Shown here piece by piece: positions 31,833 to 40,476 of a stretch of DNA of 40,476 bases (the first letter of the stretch is position 1; every line of letters starts with the position of its first letter). A model generated the notes under the pieces. It was not told where the DNA came from and searched no databases. It worked only from the letters and a program-made list of their open reading frames with translations. The DNA is from Mollicutes bacterium (GTDB taxonomy: Bacteria > Bacillota_I > Bacilli_A > RFN20 > CAG-826): assembly GCA_022780025.1 (NCBI GenBank), contig JALEXS010000055.1, forward strand, positions 1 through 40,476, written 5' to 3'. A program made the position numbers and the translations under genes.

Positions 31833-33230
31833 TTATTTCTTTTTTACTGGTGTGTAAATATATTTATTTTTTAATGGTTCTTTACTATAAAAGCCTAAAT
31901 AAACTAAACCATCCATACTAGTTCTTGCAGTTTCATAAGCACAATTTAAGCACTTTTTATATTGAGAAATAGTATATTTCATACCGATTGTACAGTGTCT
32001 AGCATAAAAATATGCTTGACCATTAGATAAGTTTGGATAAAGTTCTTTAAGATGATTCTCTAATTTTCTAGCTTCATCTTCGCTTAGCCCTTCAGGTAAT
32101 GATGTAATAGCAATATTTTTATTATAAATTAAAGCATCATTATTATTAATTTGATTAGAAGATTCTCTATTTTCTTCTACTTTTGCTATTTGTTCAACAT
32201 TATTATCACTATTTTCAGTAATACTAGGTGCATTTTCTACAATAGTAGAATAAGTTTCACGAACTATATCATCTTTTTTAATTAAAACTATATTATCTAA
32301 GACATCGCTTACTTTTGAATCAAGATAAGTTGAAACAAAATTAATAATATAAGTTAAATCATAAGTTTTTTGACTTTCAAGAAGTACTCTTTCAAGTTCA
32401 TCTGTGTGATTTAATAAACCTTCTAAATCAAAAGTAGCAGCTACATCTTCTAAATCGTTATAAGCTAAAATATATTTAAATAATAAAACTCCAATTTCTT
32501 CACTATAAGTTTCAAAAGGTTTAACATAATAGCAAAAATATAAAGCACAAACTGCTTTGATTAAAGGAGATAAAGTACTGTTATTAACAAATGAAAATAA
32601 TGAATTCATTGCGTTTTCAATATTATTTGTAGGAATTCCTAAGTACATTTTATTTACTAAAACTTTTGTGAAACTATTATCAAGTTCTTTTGTTCGATAA
32701 AATTCCATTAAGTCTTCAGTTCCTAATAACATCGAATAAATCTTACCTAATAAATCTTCATCAATGCTTTGTGTATAGTTTTGTTCAATATCTTTTAAAA
32801 CATTTAAATAATGCATTAAAAAGATTTCATTAGGTGAAACTACACTAGATTCATTAGTTATAATGTTACGTATTTTTGAATCTTCTATTTCTAATTTATA
32901 TTTTAAAGATATATCCTTTAAAATTTTAAAATAACTTTCATTAAATAATTTTCTTTTTCCTTCTCTAGATAATTTTGATAAGTTGACCATTGAACGAGTC
33001 ATTTTTCTTTCTAAAGATGTTACTTTTTCAATAATCATTGGAGCTAAACATACAGAATAATGGCTCCCATCAATATGTTCTAAAGATAAGACACAATTAA
33101 AATTAGATCTATATTCCAATATTTGCTTCCAAATATTATCAACAATAGAAATTTTCATTGTTCTTATAACATCGTTTTTTGTTGCATATATTACGTTAGT
33201 AAAACGTATTCCTAAATCATTATTTGCCAT
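31833..33230 (-). CDS. Fic-fold-like protein with degenerate FIC motif and C-terminal winged-helix-like region
   Basis: YYVKPFETYSEEIGVLLFKYIL aligns gap-free with HPFxxGNGRxGRLL; C-terminal AYETARTSMDGLVYLGFYSKE resembles the wHTH of Fic proteins. Confidence 0.6.
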   Translation of the reverse strand: MANNDLGIRFTNVIYATKNDVIRTMKISIVDNIWKQILEYRSNFNCVLSLEHIDGSHYSVCLAPMIIEKVTSLERKMTRSMVNLSKLSREGKRKLFNESYFKILKDISLKYKLEIEDSKIRNIITNESSVVSPNEIFLMHYLNVLKDIEQNYTQSIDEDLLGKIYSMLLGTEDLMEFYRTKELDNSFTKVLVNKMYLGIPTNNIENAMNSLFSFVNNSTLSPLIKAVCALYFCYYVKPFETYSEEIGVLLFKYILAYNDLEDVAATFDLEGLLNHTDELERVLLESQKTYDLTYIINFVSTYLDSKVSDVLDNIVLIKKDDIVRETYSTIVENAPSITENSDNNVEQIAKVEENRESSNQINNNDALIYNKNIAITSLPEGLSEDEARKLENHLKELYPNLSNGQAYFYARHCTIGMKYTISQYKKCLNCAYETARTSMDGLVYLGFYSKEPLKNKYIYTPVKKK

Positions 33231-33285
33231 AAATTTTCCTTTACTTAATTATAATAATAGATTTAGTTAAAATCAATTAGATATT

Positions 33286-33321
33286 CTAAAAAACTACTAA
33301 ATAATTACTAAATAATTACTA
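33286..33321 (-). repeat. 11-nt-period TAG(TA) array starting at the lepA stop codon
   Basis: Sense-strand TAG at 33321, 33310, 33299, 33288: exact 11-nt spacing; TAGTAATTATT occurs twice in tandem. Confidence 0.88.
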
Positions 33322-35133
33322 TTTTTCATCATCATCGATAGACAATAATGACATGAACGCTTCTTGAGGTAGTTCAACACTGCCTACAAGTTTCATTCTC
33401 TTCTTTCCTTCTTTTTGCTTTTCAAGAAGCTTTCTTTTACGTGAAATATCTCCACCATAACATTTTGCTAAAACATCTTTTCTTACAGCTTTAACATCTG
33501 CTCTAGCTACAACTTTTCCGTTAATAGCGGCTTGTATAGGTATTTCAAATTGTTGACGAGGAATTACTTCTTTTAATTTGCTAACTAATTTAAGACCTCT
33601 ATTATATGCGAATGGTTTATAAACTATCGTACTTAAAGCATCTACTGCTTCTCCATTTAATAAAATATCCATTTTTGCTAAATTAGATACTTTATAATCT
33701 TCTATTTCGTAATCTAATGAGGCATAACCTTTACTATAGCTTTTTAATTTATCAAAGAAATTATAAATAATTTCACTTAAAGGAACGCTATAACTTAAAA
33801 TCATACGAGTATCATCAAAATATTCTAAATCTTTATAAATACCTCTTTTATCTTGGCATAATTCCATAATTGGACCAACATAATCTTTTGGAGTCATAAT
33901 ATTTACTTTTGCATAAGGTTCAAGAATTTCTTTAATTTTAGTTAATTCAGGCATTTTGCTTGGATTATCTAATTGAATTTCGCTACCATCAGTTAAAATA
34001 ATTCTATAAATAACACTTGGTGCAGTTAAGATAATATCTAATTCATATTCTCTTTCTAATCTTTCTTGAATTACATCCATATGTAATAAGCCTAAGAAAC
34101 CGCATCTAAATCCAAAGCCTAAAGCTTGAGATGTTTCTGGTTCATATCTTAAACTACTATCATTTAAAGATAATTTTTCTAAAGCATCTTTTAAGTCTTG
34201 ATATTTTCTACTATCTGTAGGATAAATACCACAATAAACCATAGGATTAATTGCTCTATATCCAGGTAAAGGATTAGTTGCAGGATTATCAGCTAATGTA
34301 ATTGTTTCACCAACACGAACTTCTTTAATATCTTTAATTTGAGCACAAAGATAGCCAACTTCACCACAATATAATGCATCTGATTTAATTTCTGATGGTG
34401 TTCTTATTCCTAATTCAGTTACTTCGTATTCCTTATTAGCACGCATTAATCGTATTTTATCGCCAACTTTAATTTTTCCTTCTTTAATTCTAATTAAAAC
34501 AACAACACCACGATAAGAATCATAATAACTATCAAAAATTAAAGCTTTTAAAGGAGCATCATTATCTCCTTTTGGAGCAGGAATATCAGTAACTACTCTT
34601 TCAAGTACTTCTTTAATATTTTCGCCAGTTTTTGCACTAACTAATATAGCATTATCTCCATCAAGACCTAGTCTATTAGTTATTTCATTTTTACAAGCAT
34701 CAATCATTGCACTCTTTAAGTCTATTTTATTAATAACAGGTACAATTTCTAGATCATTATCAACAGCTAAATACATATTTGCTAAAGTTTGAGCTTCTAC
34801 TCCTTGAGTAGCATCAATTATTAATAAAGCTCCTTCACAAGCAGCTAAACTTCTACTAACTTCATAAGTAAAGTCGACATGCCCAGGAGTGTCAATAAGA
34901 TTAAAAATATATGTATTCCCGTCATTTGCTTTATATTCAATAGTAACAGCATTTAATTTGATAGTAATACCACGTTCTCTTTCTAATGACATCGAATCAA
35001 GAATTTGTTCTTTCATCTCTCTTTTTGTAATTGTATTAGTAAGTTCAAGTATACGATCAGCTAATGTTGATTTACCATGATCTATATGAGCTATAATGCT
35101 AAAATTTCTAATTTTCGATTGCTTGTATTCCAT
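33319..35133 (-). CDS. lepA: elongation factor 4 (LepA)
   Basis: [37 protein letters not shown]. Confidence 0.96.
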   Translation of the reverse strand: MEYKQSKIRNFSIIAHIDHGKSTLADRILELTNTITKREMKEQILDSMSLERERGITIKLNAVTIEYKANDGNTYIFNLIDTPGHVDFTYEVSRSLAACEGALLIIDATQGVEAQTLANMYLAVDNDLEIVPVINKIDLKSAMIDACKNEITNRLGLDGDNAILVSAKTGENIKEVLERVVTDIPAPKGDNDAPLKALIFDSYYDSYRGVVVLIRIKEGKIKVGDKIRLMRANKEYEVTELGIRTPSEIKSDALYCGEVGYLCAQIKDIKEVRVGETITLADNPATNPLPGYRAINPMVYCGIYPTDSRKYQDLKDALEKLSLNDSSLRYEPETSQALGFGFRCGFLGLLHMDVIQERLEREYELDIILTAPSVIYRIILTDGSEIQLDNPSKMPELTKIKEILEPYAKVNIMTPKDYVGPIMELCQDKRGIYKDLEYFDDTRMILSYSVPLSEIIYNFFDKLKSYSKGYASLDYEIEDYKVSNLAKMDILLNGEAVDALSTIVYKPFAYNRGLKLVSKLKEVIPRQQFEIPIQAAINGKVVARADVKAVRKDVLAKCYGGDISRKRKLLEKQKEGKKRMKLVGSVELPQEAFMSLLSIDDDEK

Positions 35134-35147
35134 AATTGTCTATTATA

Positions 35148-37511
35148 TCAATTATTATAAAAATCTTGTAAAACTTTTTTCAAATCATCTACATTTTTAA
35201 TTACTTTGTAATTATCCCGATCTTTTCTAAATAAAGAAAGGTAATTTTTATACAAATATCTCGAATCAATTAATAATACAGAACCTCGGTCATTTTCAGA
35301 TCTTATAAGTCTACCCACAGCTTGCATTACTCTATTCATAGCTGGATTTAAATATGTAAAATTATATCCATTCAATCCTTTTGACTCATAATAATCTTTT
35401 AATAAAGAATTTTCATAATCAAACGAAGGAAGACCAATTCCTACAATAGAAACACCAATTAATCTATCACTAACTAAATCAATTCCTTCAGCAAAAGTAC
35501 CACCAATTACTGCAAATCCTACTGTAGTCTTTTTAGGATGCGCTTCAAATTTATCCAAAAATATATTCTTCTCTTCATTTGTCATCTTTTTAGATTGATA
35601 TATTACATTAACATCCTCTTCAAATTTTAATTCCTTTTTAATTTTATAAAGATATTCATAAGAAGGTAGAAAAACTAAATAATTGCCTATTTTACTTAAA
35701 ACAAAAGTTTTAATATTTAAAATTACATCATTTAATGACTTTTCTCTATTTTGATAAATTAAAGATAATTTATTATTAATAATTAAATTAAGATTATTTT
35801 TATCAAAAGGATTATCAATTATTAATTCATTATCAAAATGATCGTTAGTAATTAATTTTTCATAATAAGATAACGGAGACAAAGTTGCACTAAATAAGGT
35901 AGAACTATTGACCTTATATAAAGTAGAATTAATAAATTCACTAGCATCTAAGCAAAATATATGAATTTCATAATCATCTTTTAATTTATGCAAATATATT
36001 TTAAAATTTTCATCTATTAAATCATACATTTTGCAAAATTTATAAACTTCTAAGAAAAACTCATCAGCTTTTTCAAACGTTAAATTTGGATGATTACTTG
36101 AATAAATTTTATATAAATCACTCATGTCATTTAAACATTCTATAAATTGATCATCTAATTTTTCTAATTTCAAATAATCAACATCATTTTCTTGATTATC
36201 AATAAATTCAATTTTAGTAAATAAATTAAAGAAAGTTGTTAATTTAGATAACGCCTTTTTGATGTCCTTATTTTCAATTGTTTTTAATTCTTTTTTAGCT
36301 TCTTTAAATTGTGAAAACGAAATCATTGTGGAATACATGCTTCTACTTCTATCAATAAGATTATGTGCTTCATCAATTAATAAATTTAAATTATATGTTT
36401 TATCAGGCATTTCAAAAAATCTTCTTAATCTAGCGATTGGATGAAATACGTAATTATAATCACAAACAATATAATCACAATATAAACTTAAATCCAACGA
36501 TAATTCAAATGGACAAATATTGTATTTATAAGCTATTTCTTTAATGATTTTCTCATCGAATAAAGAATATTTGATCAAACTTTCCTTTAAAGCAACTTTA
36601 ATCTTGCTATAATAACCTCTAGCAAAAAAACACGACTCAGGATTGCATTTCTTTTTATACGATAAGCACATTTTTTCTTTTGCAAGTAATGTTACAGCCT
36701 TTATAGCGATCCCAACATTATTAAAAATTTTTAAAGTATCTGTAGCAAGTTTAAATCCGCTATTTTTTGGAGTTAAATAGAAAAATTTGTCGCATTTTAT
36801 TTTATTAAACGTACTTAACGAGGCATAAATACTAGATACAGTTTTTCCAATTCCTGTTGGTGCTTCAATATATCCGATTTGTTTTTTAGTTAAATTATTC
36901 TCGATAAAGTCAATCATATCTTTTTGACCGTTTCTTAATTTATCGAAAGGAAATTTAAGAGATTTCAAGCTTTCATCTCTTTTTTCAGCACAATCTTCCA
37001 ATATATTTAAAAAATCTAGATATTGAAAAATGTAAGACTCAACCTTTTCTTTTAATTCTTCAACTGTATAATTAAACTTTTTATAGTCTGTTTTTTTATC
37101 AATTTGAGAAATATAAGTTAATTGAATATTAATAGTTTTGATTTTTTCTTTTAAGCAATATAAATATGCGTAACATTCAGCTTGTCCTAAGTGCCACAAA
37201 ATATTATTTTCAATGAAATACTTTTTTTCTCCGACATAACTTTTAATTTCATCTATTGTGACTTCATCGTTATTTTTTATCAAACCATCGCATCTTCCGG
37301 ATAATTTAATTGAATAGTTATTTAAATTAATTACACCATCAAGATACACTTCAGATTCATAAGAATCATTTTGCTTCCCTTGATAATATTTGTGAATTAA
37401 AGAACCCTCAACCATTGATGCGTTATTAAAATAACGATTATCGATGTCGCCACTTCTTAAAACAAAATCAACTAATTCGTGTACAGATAATTCAAAAAAA
37501 TTATTCAACAT
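35148..37511 (-). CDS. XPD/DinG-like (DEAD_2) helicase with N-terminal PD-(D/E)XK nuclease-like domain
   Basis: N-terminal GRCDGLIKNNDEVTIDEIKSY...HLGQAECYAY; Walker A EAPTGIGKT; Fe-S cysteines (EKMCLSYKKKCNPESC...CPFE); DEAH; AVGRLIRSENDRG. Confidence 0.83.
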   Translation of the reverse strand: MLNNFFELSVHELVDFVLRSGDIDNRYFNNASMVEGSLIHKYYQGKQNDSYESEVYLDGVINLNNYSIKLSGRCDGLIKNNDEVTIDEIKSYVGEKKYFIENNILWHLGQAECYAYLYCLKEKIKTINIQLTYISQIDKKTDYKKFNYTVEELKEKVESYIFQYLDFLNILEDCAEKRDESLKSLKFPFDKLRNGQKDMIDFIENNLTKKQIGYIEAPTGIGKTVSSIYASLSTFNKIKCDKFFYLTPKNSGFKLATDTLKIFNNVGIAIKAVTLLAKEKMCLSYKKKCNPESCFFARGYYSKIKVALKESLIKYSLFDEKIIKEIAYKYNICPFELSLDLSLYCDYIVCDYNYVFHPIARLRRFFEMPDKTYNLNLLIDEAHNLIDRSRSMYSTMISFSQFKEAKKELKTIENKDIKKALSKLTTFFNLFTKIEFIDNQENDVDYLKLEKLDDQFIECLNDMSDLYKIYSSNHPNLTFEKADEFFLEVYKFCKMYDLIDENFKIYLHKLKDDYEIHIFCLDASEFINSTLYKVNSSTLFSATLSPLSYYEKLITNDHFDNELIIDNPFDKNNLNLIINNKLSLIYQNREKSLNDVILNIKTFVLSKIGNYLVFLPSYEYLYKIKKELKFEEDVNVIYQSKKMTNEEKNIFLDKFEAHPKKTTVGFAVIGGTFAEGIDLVSDRLIGVSIVGIGLPSFDYENSLLKDYYESKGLNGYNFTYLNPAMNRVMQAVGRLIRSENDRGSVLLIDSRYLYKNYLSLFRKDRDNYKVIKNVDDLKKVLQDFYNN

Positions 37512-38457
37512 GTTCTCCTACTGTGAAAAAATGTTGCATGCCATTATAAAAATCTTTAAAGGACATTATATTTTTCCCAGGTTTTTGAAGTTCTAATATC
37601 TCTATATAACCATCTTGTGTTGCAATGCAAAAACCTTGCTTATCATATTTAATAATTGTTCCTGGCTCTGCGATTTTTAAATTAGTAAAAGCTAATGCTT
37701 TAAATACTTTAAATTTAATATTTTTATAAGAGAAATATGTCCCAGGTTCATAAGATAAAGCTCTAATAATGTTATTAATTCTACTAGAATCGTCATTAAA
37801 ATTTAGTTTTTCTAAATCACGATCAATTTTACTTGTGAAAGTAACTTTTGATTCATCTTGTTCTTCGCCAACATTTATTTTATTAACCACATCTTCTATT
37901 CCTTCATCAAAAACTTCGAAGCAAGACATAGCTATTTTTTTCTTTAAACTCGTGTAATTATCATCATCTAAAACTTGAATTTCTTTTTTATAATACATTT
38001 TACCTGCATCCATCTTATCTACCATTTCCATAAGAGTAACTCCAGTTATCTTATCGCCATTTAATAAAGCGAATTGAATTGGTGCAGCTCCTCTATATTG
38101 TGGTAATAAAGAGCCGTGTAAATTGTAGCATCCATATTTTGGAATCATTAATAAATCGTGAGGGATTAATTGACCATAAGCCATTGTTAAAATAATATCG
38201 GGTTTTAATTCTTTTATAAATTCAAAATCTAATCTGATTTTTTCTTTTTGATATACAGGAATATTATATTTTTTTGCAATTACTTTAGTAGGAACCTCTA
38301 AAATTCTTCCTTTTCTATCTTTTTCTTTATCCATTTGAGCAACAACACCTATAATGTTGTAATTATTTTTAATTAACAGTTCTAAAACAGTTGCACTAAT
38401 GTCTGGCGTACCAAAATATAATATTTTTAGATTCTTTTTTTTGATAAAATTTTCCAT
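37501..38457 (-). CDS. fmt: methionyl-tRNA formyltransferase
   Basis: LYFGTPDISATVLELL, NLHGSLLPQYRGAAPIQFALLNGDKITGVTLMEMVDKMDAG. Confidence 0.94.
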   Translation of the reverse strand: MENFIKKKNLKILYFGTPDISATVLELLIKNNYNIIGVVAQMDKEKDRKGRILEVPTKVIAKKYNIPVYQKEKIRLDFEFIKELKPDIILTMAYGQLIPHDLLMIPKYGCYNLHGSLLPQYRGAAPIQFALLNGDKITGVTLMEMVDKMDAGKMYYKKEIQVLDDDNYTSLKKKIAMSCFEVFDEGIEDVVNKINVGEEQDESKVTFTSKIDRDLEKLNFNDDSSRINNIIRALSYEPGTYFSYKNIKFKVFKALAFTNLKIAEPGTIIKYDKQGFCIATQDGYIEILELQKPGKNIMSFKDFYNGMQHFFTVGEHVE

Positions 38458-38550
38458 AAGAATTCCTCTTCTAGATTAATATAAATAATTATACACAAAT
38501 ATTATTGCATTTACTTATTTAATTTTGGTATAATTCTAAAGTATTACGAG

Positions 38551-38826
38551 GTGAGAAAGATGGCAAATATTAAATCACAAAAGAAAAGAATTAAAACTAA
38601 CGAAAAGGCTAGAATTAGAAACGTTTCTTATAAGTCAAAATTAAGAACTGCAGTTAAGAATGTCAAAATAGCTTGTGCAACTAATAATAAATCATTAGCT
38701 ACCGAAAAATTAAATTTAGCTTTTTCAATTATTGACAGAGCTGTTGTTAAAGGTATTGAAAAATCAGCTACCGCTGCTCGTCAAAAAGCAAGTTTACAAA
38801 AATTAGTCAACGCTATTGCTGAATAG
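38551..38826 (+). CDS. rpsT: 30S ribosomal protein S20
   Basis: MANIKSQKKRIKTNEKARIRNVSYKS...; true start is probably the ATG after the GAGGTGAG SD (38560), giving MANIKS. Confidence 0.94.
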   Translation: MRKMANIKSQKKRIKTNEKARIRNVSYKSKLRTAVKNVKIACATNNKSLATEKLNLAFSIIDRAVVKGIEKSATAARQKASLQKLVNAIAE

Positions 38827-38850
38827 TTTTTTAAACTATTTTTATAAATT

Positions 38851-38873
38851 AACGGCTAGATGCCGTTTTTTTG
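38851..38873 (+). terminator. intrinsic terminator of rpsT
   Basis: AACGGC-tagat-GCCGTTTTTTT. Confidence 0.88.
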
Positions 38874-38875
38874 TG

Positions 38876-39853
38876 CTAGAAATTTAAGATAAATAATTCA
38901 AAATTATAAAAGCGATCAACTTCATTATGTTTGATTTTTTTATCAAGTTCATATAATTTTTCTAAAGATTTAGAAATTTCACCTTTTTTAAAATATTTAA
39001 TATCTTTTAAAGCATAATAGACTTTTCCGCTTTTAATATTCAAAGTTTCTGCAATTTCGTTAACACCATATCCTTTGTTTTTTAAATATAAAATAGAATC
39101 AAGAGAAATTAAATTATTAGTCATCATGGTTATTAACATTATTGGCTCTATATTTTGAGTTAAGCGTAAATCTCTATAAGCAGATAAAGCTTTTTCCTTA
39201 TCTTTATTAATTAGATATTTTATTAAGTTAAAAACATCATCTTCTTGTGGTTTTGTAAAAATATCTAATACATCATTTAAAGTTATATGATCTTTAACAT
39301 ATAGACATAATTTTTCACTTTCATTAAGAAAGATTTTTAAATCTGAATCACTTCTATAAACAATTTCTTCAACAGCATCATCATCAATTTGAATATTTCG
39401 TTTACCAAAAAAGGTTTTTACATATAATGGCCATTCACTCTCTTTTAGTGGAGCTAATAACTTTCTATTTTCTTTTTTTATAGATTTTACAATGACATTA
39501 TCTATATCGATTTCATTAGTTGGACAAATAAATATTAGATTGACATCTTCATTATCATCATGTTCGATATAATTTACAGCAAATTCATAATTATTTTTCT
39601 TTGTAATTTTAGCTTCTTTATTTTTTGAATATTTATTTTTCTTTTGAAGATAAAAAGCATTATCAACAACAACTACTTTTTTATTAAATGCCAAATCAAG
39701 TTGGTAGCATTCATTAATTGCATCATCAATTAATGAATCATTACCATTAAATTTAATTACATTTTTAAATTCATTCTTAAAAAATTTATTAATAAATGTA
39801 GTTAAGTATATATTGATTCTTTCTCTATCTTCACCAAAAAATACGTAAGTCAT
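38876..39853 (-). CDS. holA: DNA polymerase III subunit delta
   Basis: TYVFFGEDRERINIYL, conserved comEC-holA-rpsT synteny; start placed at the ATG of MTYVFFGED. Confidence 0.85.
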   Translation of the reverse strand: MTYVFFGEDRERINIYLTTFINKFFKNEFKNVIKFNGNDSLIDDAINECYQLDLAFNKKVVVVDNAFYLQKKNKYSKNKEAKITKKNNYEFAVNYIEHDDNEDVNLIFICPTNEIDIDNVIVKSIKKENRKLLAPLKESEWPLYVKTFFGKRNIQIDDDAVEEIVYRSDSDLKIFLNESEKLCLYVKDHITLNDVLDIFTKPQEDDVFNLIKYLINKDKEKALSAYRDLRLTQNIEPIMLITMMTNNLISLDSILYLKNKGYGVNEIAETLNIKSGKVYYALKDIKYFKKGEISKSLEKLYELDKKIKHNEVDRFYNFELFILNF

Positions 39854-39923
39854 GAAAATATTATACACTAAATAAAGAGCATTTAAATTTAAAATCTCTG
39901 TTAATGTTTAATGATATTACTGT

Positions 39924-40338
39924 TTAAACTGAAAATTTATAAGTTATCGTTCCTTCTAAATCAGTTCTTCTACATTTAATTTGTAATTTTTTTAAGCTTT
40001 CTAAAGTCTCTTTATTTGGATGACCAAATTTATTATTTTTACCACAAGAAATAATAGCTTCTTTAGGATTGCAATAAGAAAGAAATTCGAAACTTGAGGA
40101 AGTATTAGAACCATGATGACCAACCTTTAAATAATCACATTCTAATTTGTAATTATCTACAATGTATTTTTCAATTTTTGTAGATGCATCACCCATTAAT
40201 AAAAAATTATAATTTTTCACTTTAAAACTTAAAACTAAACTCTTATCATTTTCATCTTCTACTAATTGTTTATCAATATTATTAAGATTTTTAAATGTAA
40301 AATATCGTGTTTTATAAGGAAAAACCTCATTATAGCCC
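39924..40338 (-). pseudogene. comEC: ComEC/Rec2 C-terminal MBL domain, 5' part cut by IS element
   Basis: Frame open upstream of the track ORF: GYNEVFPYKTRYFTFKNLNNIDKQLVEDENDKSLVLSFKVKNYNFLLMGD...LKVGHHGSNTSSSFEFL...GKNNKFGHP...RTDLEGTI; IS end at 40339. Confidence 0.8.
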
Positions 40339-40476
40339 TGTGAACCCCAAAATTTTTACTTATATTCAAACAGCAAATGTTTGTTTTCTAAATTCTACAG
40401 GACTCATATTATTAAGTCCAGTTTTAATTCGAACGTTATTATAGAAATAAATATAATCACTAATTTTTAACATTAA
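40339..40476 (-). mobile_element. IS3-family element, right (3') end; continues beyond the window
   Basis: OrfB C-terminus (next feature) followed by AGTAAAAATTTTGGGGTTCACA, an IS3-type terminus ending in CA. Confidence 0.8.
40366..40476 (-). CDS. IS3-family transposase OrfB, C-terminal fragment
   Basis: LMLKISDYIYFYNNVRIKTGLNNMSPVEFRKQTFAV*, the typical IS150-like OrfB end (YIxFYNNxRIxxxLxxMSPVEFR). Confidence 0.88.
   Translation of the reverse strand, partial: LMLKISDYIYFYNNVRIKTGLNNMSPVEFRKQTFAV

Noticed and set aside
33286-33321. Reading the TAGTA arrays as a CRISPR or TRAP (GAG/UAG) site
   Set aside because: Units are 11 nt with no spacers, so not CRISPR; TRAP sites have 2-3 nt spacing, not 8.

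Overview
AT-rich, gene-dense chromosomal segment of a low-GC Gram-positive bacterium. It looks like an uncultured Bacilli/Mollicutes-like gut lineage, but taxonomy is inferred only from gene content and composition. Most of it is housekeeping genes on the minus strand: parE-parC, efp, rpmG, nfo, a DEAD-box helicase, a Nif3-like gene, trmK, rpoD, dnaG, glyS, recO, era, cdd, ybeY, rpsU, deoC, rpmF, mtaB-like, rsmE, hrcA-grpE-dnaK-dnaJ, hemW-like, lepA, a Dna2-like nuclease-helicase, fmt, holA and a comEC remnant. plsY, ispG, ispH and rpsT are on the plus strand. Accessory features are few: a C39-peptidase exporter-like gene split by one in-frame TGA, and an IS3-family element that cuts comEC at the right edge. 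The least explained signal is a strand-specific array of TAGTA units spaced exactly 11 nt apart. It starts at or just after the stop codon of four unrelated genes (parC, plsY, deoC, lepA). Other points of note: several genes with a -10 box only 6-8 nt before the ATG and no Shine-Dalgarno (probable leaderless mRNAs), a long palindrome between parE and plsY, a degenerate Fic-fold protein, an EF-P without the canonical PGKG loop, and Gly at the ParC quinolone position equivalent to Glu84.
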